A DNA stretch of 64,000 bases from Balanoglossus misakiensis (lineage: Eukaryota > Hemichordata): positions 5,146,001 through 5,210,000 of the forward strand of contig CM082596.2 in assembly GCA_040954595.2 (NCBI GenBank), in the 5' to 3' direction. The position numbers and the translations under genes are program-made. The notes below the pieces were generated by a model that saw nothing but the letters and a program-made list of their open reading frames with translations, had not been told where the DNA came from and made no database searches. This document shows, piece after piece, positions 22,332-33,300 of the stretch. Position 1 is the first letter of the stretch; each line of letters begins with the position of its first letter.

Positions 22332-23836
22332 CTGCAATGCAAAATAAACAATGTTAATACAACACTGATTAAAAAAAGAATTGTGTACAGTGTCAGTTTG
22401 TTTTCATGATTAACCAAATTTAAAGATACTATTAGCCAGGGACCAAAGCCAGGGATCAAAGTCAATGGCAGTAATCTACCATTTTTCTTTTAAATTCAAA
22501 TTTATACTTTTGCAGATGATATGATCACAAATTTAATTCTGATGTTCATAGAAATATACAGCTGGCATAAACTTGAGGACACCCACAATGTTTTGCTCGG
22601 AGCACACACACTTGACCCTCATATCCAATTATTTTGAAATACACACTTGACCCCCACTAGCTTGCTAATATGTACACTACACTGCTAATTATTAATTTGT
22701 TTATGTAACAAAAAGGGTATCAGCTTGACCTGGCCATCTAATTATCACGTTATCTTTAGTGGCTGTGAAAATTAGTTTTATTTCCAAACCACACTGTGTG
22801 AGTCTCTATACCAATTCGGGTACTTGGCTATGCAAATATTTCCATAATGAAGTTCGGTATTTATTAGCACGAATTCCAATGTATCCCCCACTACAATGTG
22901 CGCGTCTGAATAGTTCAAAAGGTCAATCCTGTGTGTATGGTACGACACGTTTTGAATCGTATCTTTTTTTTCATTTCTACAATTTAGAAAATGTCATATC
23001 CTGAACTGCCAAATCCCCAGTATGTGGTTGTACCAGATGTCCAGAATGGGAAACGCTACCCTGCTTGCATTGCCACACCCACGGAGACTTGTCCCACAAT
23101 TGCCCGATCACTGTGCAAAGCCAGTTTCATGGCCATGTGAATCACACCCTGATATCCTACTAGACCGTGAAACATACACCACGGATAGAAGGAACAGAGC
23201 TAGCCAGATGGGAAATAAGGGAACTTCAATGTCTCATAGTTAAAATCACCAAATGTTTCATCAAATTCTGAGTTTAGAGCATAAAATCAACTGGGCAAAT
23301 GGGAGGATAATACCTAATCTGACTATCTGATGAGAAATGTTCAACAGTATAATGAGCATCTAAGGAATTTATTTTGATGTTTTATTGTAGAGTAAAAAAG
23401 TGACATGCAGTTTATTTGCTCACTTTATCATTAAATTATTATCAAGTAGGCAAAAATGAAATAAGCATACCGTATGTAGCCCTCATTTACATATGAATCA
23501 AGAGTATGGCTTGAAGTGTGATCACCAACTTGGCAAAACTGTAACATATCTAATATGTAGTTTCGAGAATTAAAGAATGATCTGTTTTTAACAGGGTGTA
23601 TTTCGTTACTTTATTCTACGCCTGAAACTTGGCGAATGTTCGGTGAAATACACTCCGAAATTAAACGCCGGTTCAGACGAGGATTTTAGGGATTCGTGTC
23701 CCCCACCATATTACACTTACAGGATGTCAACAAACATTATCACCAACACATTTTGAAGAAAGTCACCGTACGGTGGCAAAATTTTACCTATGCTTTGATA
23801 AGGTAGGAAAGTGGGCATAAAACTTGCTTGACTTAC
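22332..23836 (-). other. 5' UTR intron of RNF41 with upstream non-coding exon
   Basis: On the minus strand, an acceptor TTTTGCATTGCAG ends at 22332, fourteen bases before the ATG. A donor AAAACG|GTAAGTC lies at 23837/23836. The first exon therefore runs upward from 23837. The intron holds a 49-codon plus-strand open frame at 22991-23140, discussed under findings, and otherwise nothing recognisable. Confidence 0.6.
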
Positions 23837-23837
23837 C

Positions 23838-24343
23838 GTTTTGCTCATAATCTTGAGTGAGAAGACTCTTGAAAATGCGGAATTCTCTCAGTGATCGCAG
23901 GATATCTTGCAGACCTGAAACACCTCACCCGATGCAGACGCATGCGTACAGACACGCCGCCGATCGATGGCGCTGTCATTGACGTCACCAACCATGTGAC
24001 AAAAATCCCGGGATTGGTTAAAACGAGGCTCAGTGGTGGCCAAGGTAGAATGAGGGAATCCCGACGCGTGCCTTTGCTCCAAATTTAGACCAGTTTCCAT
24101 GGAAACGAAGTCACCTGATACTATCCATTGTGACAGTGTGTTCACCTGGAGGATGGCGTAATGGCATCGCAATCGGCCAATAAATCGTAACATATTCGGC
24201 GCCTGGGATGCGCGAGGCACAGCGTGGGGATTGGTGATCGAGTTGTTTTTGCATGCTGAAAAGCATTGAGCCTACATCAACGCCAGTAGTAACATATCGA
24301 AGCAGATCGCGCTAACCAAGGGATCGGGCTCACTTTCACGAAA
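23838..24343. promoter_or_regulatory. Bidirectional promoter region of RNF41 and SETD2
   Basis: The region lies between the RNF41 5' UTR exon and the SETD2 start codon. It is richer in GC and CpG than the flanks. It contains GACGCATGCGTAC near 23937, resembling half of an NRF-1 site, and several GATTGG/CCAAT-type sequences (for example near 24011 and 24225). No TATA box is evident. This is a typical arrangement for two broadly expressed genes. Confidence 0.55.
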
Positions 24344-27300
24344 ATGGCTGAACTGTACGATCCAGCTTGTCCTACCGAGTAAGTATCTTTTTGGAGAAAT
24401 CGCTTCACAGAAATGTCAACTTGGCATGGCGTTGTTTATATCACAAGCGGAAATGTCCATTTCTACTACACTACGTTATTTGATACACACGTGTACGACG
24501 CGTAATTAGACACAATACTATGAATGTACTATCATCAGATCGTGTGTGTGTATTCCGGAAAACACAAGACATTGCTTTCGTCAAATCAGAATGGGCTGTT
24601 GTGCTAGTAGTCATGATGTGAGACCCTACAAGCTACGCCTTGTCGTCTAAAGGTAGCCCATTCTACACTGATGGAAATCAATTGTCTTGTGTTTTTAAAC
24701 GCTTCACTCACTATAAAACACATCTCGAATTAAATGGTACTACGGCCTTTTAATGAACCATGGAGATATTGTTAGTTAGGGGGGAAAGGGAAAATGAATT
24801 CGACCGAAATACACCATGAATTCTCCGAAAATCCTGAAAATACATCACACTGTATGCACCAACGTAAACAATGACTGTCAAAATCGGCACATTTGTTGTG
24901 AATCAAATGTAAGATTTCATTTATGATATAATCGCCGGTGAAATCGACTAGTATTTCGACACCGGGGCCGGCCGGTGTCTATGTTTAGTATTGTAAATTT
25001 CTAGCGCGTATACTTTTGCTACATTGTTGCAATGAACACGATTGGTAACATTTCAGATGACCCGGATATGGTAAACTATTTGGTGTTTCTCAATTAGTGA
25101 ACTGTTGGTTGGGAAATCGGACGAGATGACGTCAAAAATTCTGATTCTTTGCTATTTATAATCATGAACTCGATCGGAAAATTTACTACGATTACCCCGT
25201 GTGCGTCACGAGAAAATTGAAGTATGGATGCAGACAGGAAAATGACCTATTTAATATGAATCTGATGTACAGGCAAGCTACGATTGACCCATCAAAGGCA
25301 TTGGTAAGTCTGCATTTAAAAACAGCACATGTACACGACACGATGAGATATATCTTCCAACAAACATCTCATCGAACATGGAATTAATTATTTGCTTTCC
25401 TCCGCCGATCGCGATCTATGTGTACTTGCGGTCAGATTTCACCAGTGACATTTGGTTCCCACACACGGTGCACTTTGCCGTGAGAGCATTGACATCATGC
25501 ACAGATCGACGCAAAATTAACGTTTTTATACCATGCAAAATCTCACACGCATATGCTGGAACGATAGATACAGATTCTCTAAGATGAAAGTTTGAGTGTT
25601 TTCCGTAAATATCTGGGACAACTTCGAGGGAAGCGCGTCGAGCTAAGCTTTGTCCACGAGCAGGAAGAACGGTGTGGCATGGTGTATTCAAGATGGCCGC
25701 CAAAAAGTCAAGATGCATAATGCTCAAACAATTATCCCCACCGTCGTCAGCGTTATTAGCGGCCTGATCGTTCCGATCGCCGTCGGAATCTACTAAATTG
25801 AAGCACATTCACACCATTTACTGCACAGTATTAAACATGTTTGGAATGAACCCGCATTGGGGTTGATTTCGGCGACGAGGCGTCGCGTGTCCCTTTCGTC
25901 ATTCGTTTCAGAGAAATCCAACATGGCTGCCCACGATATTGTGTGCACAGCAGTTTAAATGACACCCCAACCCTCGTCGGCTATAATTAAAGTGACGCAG
26001 ATTTCCCGACAAAATTAACTAAGGTTGACGTTGCCTAATCTGTAGGCCGACTCGCACACCACAAATTCAATTCGCGATCGCGAAGAATTTGAGCGAAAAT
26101 GAGCGCAAGGCAGAGATTTGGTGGATTTCAGAAATATTCAAAATGGCGTTTCTGGTTCTCGTCTGATTGACGCCGCTTCTCGTCTGTCGACCGGTTTGTT
26201 TGTGATCGGGAAAGGCCCAGATGGCCCGGAGTGAATCCGCCGAGGCGTGGGGCCTCGTCCGGTTGCCGTTAGTAACCCAACGGCAAATATTTTTGTGTTT
26301 ATTGTGGTCTGGACGTGGCAAGTTTTTTGGGTCTACTCAACGATATCAAGGTCATGGTCACGTGGTGTCTCCACACAGAGGCTGTGGTGCACATGTCTGA
26401 TAGTGCAACAGCAGGCTTTGTCGTATCACAAATCTTTCAGGGCCACAGCTGATGCAGATCAATGTACTGCCAAGTGTCGAATTTGTTCACCAGTTTGACA
26501 GAAAGCACTTTCAGACAGTTTTCGACTCCGACAAGTTTCCGTGCAGAAGCACAGGCACATTCAACAGAGCTGTCAAAATACGTGATCAATTATGCATGCT
26601 GGGAAGGAGGGCAGTTACCGCCATTGTGAACTGAACTGCTTCTCGATTTCCATTCAGCTCGCTTTACTATGTATCTCATCATCGCCTGAAGTCTGAATTC
26701 TTATTTTGAGTGTAATTATTAAATAAAGCTTCCTAGAACTGGTAGAAATGTAATCTCTCTATACAGACGCTGTTGTGTAATTAGTGGGAATGTTTGCTAA
26801 CGTGATGCTGAAAATCACTGTGGGCAGTCTTGCCCCAATATTCTGTCATTCTATCTGACTGGTTTGATGTGAAATATACACCAGCTATAATAAGGGACAC
26901 ATTATAGTACTGGTTAGGATTGCCCGTTGAAAGTAGTTACAGTCAAACCTCTCTATAGTGGCCAGTCAAGGGACTTTCCTTAACTAGCCTTTATAGAGAG
27001 GTGACCTTTATATAGCGGTTAATTAACAGACATGTGAATTGCACAGGGACTGTAACAAAGTGACCACTGTGTAGAGGCGACCGCTATATAGAGAAAAAAT
27101 CTCCATTTCTACGTAGTAGCCAAAATGATAAGAAGCAAAGACAAAACCTTACCCTCAGTCATCCTTTCCATTGTTAGACGCGCTGTCCTCTGTAATATGT
27201 ATCCCATGTAGTAAGTTGCAACGCACTGTTGAGTCGCTTAGCTTTCAAACGTGTTCCTCTGCAAGGCGGCCAAATTGAAGCCTGTAATCAACAAAATGGT

Positions 27301-30300
27301 CACATTAGCCATTTCCATGACCACCACATTTTGACATCACAACCTGGTAATTTAAAGTTTAATTCTTGTCCACATTGCTTTCATCTGCCATTAAACCCCC
27401 TGTTTTCTTTTTTTTTCTCTTTCCATGTTCTGTCTGTCTCTGGTACATTTGTCTCCGGTATTTGCATTTTGCTATCTTCAACTTTGACCCCTTCAAGAGA
27501 AGATAGTGAGGTGGGTACCCTTTATGACATGTGCTTACTCTCTCTGTTGTGTATTAATTAATTAACCCTGTCTTTATAAAAAAAAATTGCATGTGTACAA
27601 GTACTGCAGTGTTCAAGTACTGCAGTGTCCTCCCCGAGTTCGGAAAAAGTGGGTGGTTAATTTGCATAATGCTTTGACTGCTGTCAACTTAATATGTTAA
27701 TGAATAAAGCTTATTTTGAAACCTGAAACTTGCCATTATCATCATTGCAGTCCTGTATAATTTGTAACGAAATAAATACAGGCACTGCATAGCTAAAGTA
27801 TAAATGAGGCTGACAACAGTTCAATGACTTCCAGCTGTATTTTTTTCTGTCCTAACTGAAACAAATCTGTTACTTTACAGGAAGAAGTCTTGGGTAGTTC
27901 TGGAGGTGGCATAGTGGAAGAGAAGGAAAGCTCACCGACAGAACTTGACAAGACTGCCGACTCCAGTATGTCAGAGGCGACAGATGGAGGGAGTGTCGGT
28001 TGCCACGGAGACAGCGGCGTGGATGAGGGCGGTGTTCTGGGGGATAAAGATGTTGGAATCAGTGTGTTTTCGGACAGCTGTCAGAGAGCAGGTGAACCGT
28101 TGATTGCAACGACAAAACTCGAAAAGGGTGGTGGTGACCTCGTTGTCGCGGAAACTGTGAAGTCTGATGATGCGGAAATCACTGGAGGATCATCTGTGTG
28201 TGTTGATGCCAGTACGGGGAACAGTGAAGTTCGGAGTGGCGAAATGCAAGACGGGGCAGTCGATCAGCCGACAGAAAACAAAACAGATCGACAATCTCCT
28301 GCGCAAACAACCAAGGAGGAAGGCAACAATATGAAAGAACCTGAAGCTATCGTGACGCAGTCAAATGCAAATGAAAAACCTCATGAAATCAGGACCTCCA
28401 AATGGACAGACGTGAGCGTGAGCAAAGATAAGGTCAAAGAGCAAATAGGTGACGACGCGAAAGGTCTGAACTCGGGTCGACCGATAAGCTTTGCCGCCAA
28501 CAACGAGCCGAAAATTGGCCACTCTTTTCGATTTTTTGTCAGGAGCAGAGGCAAATTTAGAAAGATCGCTTACCCGAATACGAATTTTGCGGAGGACGAT
28601 TTCTGCGATAACTTCGTCAGCACGCCACCTCCCTTGACGTTTGCGAAACGCCCTGAGAGATCGAAAGACGATATGCAGACCAATGTGCCTGACACGTCAA
28701 AGACTGAAAGCGAACTGAAATCCGAGGCATGTGGGAAGAACCTGACTGGGGGTGAAACGAAGGAAACGATAGAACGTATTCCGGATGAAAAGATGGAAAC
28801 AGAAGAGCAGGCGCCGGAAGAAAAAATAGAAACAAGAGAAAGTACGGCGGATGAAAAGATGGAAACTGAAGAACAATTTCCGGATGAAACGATGGAACTT
28901 GAAGATCGTACTCCAGATGAAAAGATGGAAACAACAGAGCGTACAGAGAAAACTGAAGATGAGAGCACCGCAGTTGGTAAAGATGCAGGCGTATGTACCT
29001 CAGGGGACGAGGAAGTGGCGCCTGCAGGTCTCGGCAAATTGGGGGCAACGTGTGACAGTGCTTCATCCGACGAAGCATCTGGTGTCCAGAACAGTGACGC
29101 TTCAGGCCCAGAAATACAAGAGGAGCCAGCGCAGGATATGAGAACTATTGAAGCTGAACAAAGCAGTGACACACAGGGTATAGTTGAGAAGGACATCCAG
29201 CAATATACTCCAATGCCAGAGAGTTTAACCGTTGAGAACGCAGACTGGCGCGAACAAGTCCAAGCCAAAACTGAAAATCCCGAGCAAACGCCACTGAAAA
29301 CCGTTGAGAACGCAGTTTGGTGCGAAAAAGTCCAAGCCAAAACTGAAATTCTCGAGCAAACGCCACTGAAAACTGTTGAGAACGCAGGCTGGTGCGAAAA
29401 AGTCCAAGCCAAAACTGAAATTCCCCAGCAAACACCACAGAAAAACGAGAAGTCTTCTGTGCGGGTAGAATACGTTTTCAAAGTGAAACCCAAAACTGAA
29501 ATCAGCGATTCCGATCAATCGCAAAAGCCACTTCTGCTCGAGGGAATGAATGTCGACATATCTTGTCTGCGCTTCAGAGACAGCAGCGCTCAGAGCACGG
29601 CAGAACACATGCCTTGTCCGTCGACATGTCAGACGATGGGGGAAACTCACAGACTTGAGGAAAGCGTAACTTCCCTGTCGTCTGGGATCCACGACGCGGC
29701 GGGGGGAGCACATTCTGAACCAGACGCTGCGAGAGAGCTCTTCCAAGAGTCCCTACCCACTATGCAGTCCAGGACCGATATCTCTGTGTGCGAGGAGGCC
29801 GCGGCCGAATCCGACTTCACCGCAGAGATTCAGACTGCTCACTCCACCTGCTCCCCGACCTCGGAGTCCATGCAAACTCAGGAAACGCTCTGCGAGGCGC
29901 AGTCCGAGCAGCAGGCGACGCGCAGCGACTCGGCGGACTCTGTCGGCCGAGCGGACACACCAAAGAGTACAAAGAAAAGCAGCAAGAGGAGCCGGGCGAA
30001 AAGCGAAACAAAGACGAAACTTTCGAGCGATGATTACGCGGAGGAGGACCGGAGTCGCAGACGGCGAAGTCGGCGGTTGAAGTCAATTGAGGAGAAACGG
30101 GAACAAGAACGGGAGAAGGAAAGAGAGGTGAAGGAGAAGGAGAAAGAAGAGAGGGAGAGAGAAGTGGCGGAGGGCATCAAGAAAGAAGATATTGAAGCGA
30201 AGTGCGAGGATGAAGAATCTCGAAAACTGGACGACGTTGAAGCGATGGATGCTGAAGTCTCGTTTGCTGGTGTGAAAGCAGAGGCGGAAACCGAGGTCAC

Positions 30301-33300
30301 CATCAAAGAAGAGCAGAGTGAATGTGTCACCACGACGACGTCCAGTGTTGATGACAACTTGGCAATACCAACAGAGGTCAAATGCGAAGAGGAGGATCTT
30401 GAGAAGAAATATGCTGAGGTTGCAAAGAATGATATCAAAGAGCAGACGGATGGAGACATCGGTGTAACCATGGGAACTCGGGATGCTGAGCTCGATGCTG
30501 CTGCGGAAGAAGAGAAATCAGGGATAATCCAGCCAGCTCCAAGGTCGCCAGGGACACGTGAACTCAAACCAGATCCATATGAGGGTATTGCTGAAAATAT
30601 CTATCTTACTGAGAGGTACGTTTTGAAATTCAGAAATGCATGCATAAGTTGTGGGGCTTTTGTTACTACATGTACCAAGACTTTTGGGTATAGTGTTTTA
30701 AAAAGTTTTACCACTTAAATTTCAAAAGGCCCTGTAGATTGATTTTCGTTGTTGTTTTTCCCCCCTTATTTAGGAAAAAATCTAAAGCAAGAAAAGAAAT
30801 CAAGAGAATGCAGTGTGAATGTACTACATCGTTGGACGAACGAGAAGGCGGGATTGCTGCCTGTGGTGACGATTGCCTAAACAGGCTTCTCATGATAGAG
30901 TGGTGAGTTTGGTATTGTGTGTATGGAGATAAAAGGATGTATGGCCAGTGCAGTATATGGTAGGGAGGCCAAAGGCTGGTGAAAACATATGGCTGTTAGT
31001 AAATGATGACTGTTTTGCTAGGAATGAGGCACATTTGAATGACAGCACAGTCAATAGAGCAAATCATTTCTGTATGATTGTAATGACAGGCATGAAATGT
31101 GAGGTTTGTTCATAATATAGTTGTATTTCTTTTTCACCAGTACTTCAAGGTGTCCTTGTGGAGAACATTGCACCAATAGGAGATTTCAAAGGGTATGTAT
31201 TGTGCTTTCTTGACACATAGTTAGGGTTTGCACATAGGCTGCAGTCTGCAATGTACCACAGCCTAGATAGAAACTCCAGGGTGGATCAAAATGCGAGTTA
31301 TAAGAGAAGGCAAAAATCACATCACAGTGGTAAAGTATTTAGCCATGTTTTGAAATAAGAAAAACAATTATTACTGATGAATTCTTCTACCATTATTTAG
31401 AAACTGAAATCACCATGCTGTGTGTCTGTAGCATGTTGATCCATTTTCTGTAACGTCTACTCTATTATTGCGATAGTAATGATATAGTCATCTTGTCTTT
31501 CAACCTTTTTCATCTTTTTCCTGTCACGCACAGAGAGAGTACCCAAATCTGGAAATCTTTGAAACAGACTGGAAGGGCTTTGGTCTCCGGACAGTGGAGG
31601 ACATTCCAGAGTAAGTGGCTTTTTTGAACAGAAGGCATTTCAGTGGCTTGGGTATTTGACTTGAACCCTTTCACCGCCATGGTTTGGTCCAAATCCACTG
31701 TTTTCTATAATAAAGTGGAACCTCTGAAGAGGGAACCGGGGGTGGAAGGGTTAACATGGTCTTCCTTTCTTATACTTATACACACGGTGTGGTCTTTATT
31801 GCGTTGCAGGAATCACTTTGTGCTGGAGTACGTGGGGGAAGTTCTCAACTACCAGGAATTCAAAGCCAGGACCAAACAGTACAACAAAGAGAACAGAAAA
31901 CACCACTACTTCATGGCCTTGACCAGCGATGAAGTGAGTTCAAGAGTTTGTTACTCGTTTTGGGCACTTGACCTTTAACCTTACTTCAAGTTATATGAAC
32001 AGGATTGTTCATAATTTCCACCCCAAAGATGCATTGTTAACCTTTGTTTCTTGACAGATCATTGATGCCACCAAGAAGGGCAATGTGTCGCGGTTTATCA
32101 ACCACAGCTGTGACCCCAACTGTGAAACACAGAAGGTGAGAGAGACATCATGTGATCAACTGGTGTTCCTTAAGGCTAGGTTTTCAGATTAGACAGGGTG
32201 CAGATTAGATGGGTTTCATTGTACTTCCCAAACTACAAAGTAATCATCAATTATCAGTAAAACATTCTCAGCATTAACATGTTATATATACACTGTATGA
32301 TTGAAAATGTCAATTGAGAAGTGTTCAATTTCATACCAATGAATGTATCCGGTTAAATCAAATAGTTTTGTATTTTCTACCTGACAGTGGACAGTGAATG
32401 GTCAGATCAGAGTTGGTTTCTTCACAAAACGAGCAATCCCTGCTTCCGAGGAACTCACGTTTGACTATCAGTTTGAACGCTATGGGTAAGCTCTCAAGAC
32501 TATACGATTTATTTTTTGAAAAATAAATCTTTTTTAAAGAAACACTGTGAGTGAACCTGTTTCATTGTGTCATCACAGCCTTACCAATAATTATCACTTT
32601 ATATGTGCAAAATAAAATTCACATTGCTTGACTGCATTCACTGATTTCTTGCACGACAGCAAAGAGGCCCAGAAGTGTTTTTGTGGTGCTGGCAACTGCA
32701 GGGGATTCCTGGGCGGCAACAAGACCACGCCTCTACGCTCATCTCAGGGCAAGAAACGCAAGCTGGACAAGAAGAAGAAGGAGGACTTCGAAGACCAGTC
32801 TGTAAGTGTTTTTTAGATTAATGGGCGATGATCATCTTGTGCGCATGCGCCAATTATTAAACATTTCGTCAAAAGACGTGGACTGTCAAAGCTTTGATGA
32901 GGAACACCATTGTCTTTCAAAATTCACACTCAATGGAAAATATGTGCTGAAATTTTGATCGTACGATTTTGTTGTTTGCTAGCTGGATGAAGAGATAGAG
33001 AGGATGTCGTTTGATTTGGATGGAGACGGTTTGAAAGATAAAGACCAGACCCTCAACCTGTCCCGTCTGATGGTCAGAGCAGAAACTACCGCACAGAGAA
33101 AGCTACTTTTGAAAATTCTCCAGGTAAAGAATAATTTATGAATAAAAGTTACTATCATATCAAGAGACAATATTTGTTTGTAATCTGTTAATGACAATCA
33201 ACATTTCTCCTTTTACTGGAAACAGGAAACCACAAACGTGAACCAAAGCTGCCTGAAACATTTCCTAAGTTACCATGGTTTGCGGTTGATATGGAGCTGG

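Noticed and set aside
25416-25808. Minus-strand 130-codon frame in SETD2 intron 1 with a CTVCGNQ sequence
   Set aside because: The single Cys pair is not enough for a zinc finger, no similarity is recognised, and the frame sits in CpG-rich DNA where long chance frames are common. It is worth only a low-priority check.
28570-29746. Minus-strand frames opposite the large SETD2 exon
   Set aside because: They follow the internal SETD2 repeats, with no start context, no splice logic and no similarity.
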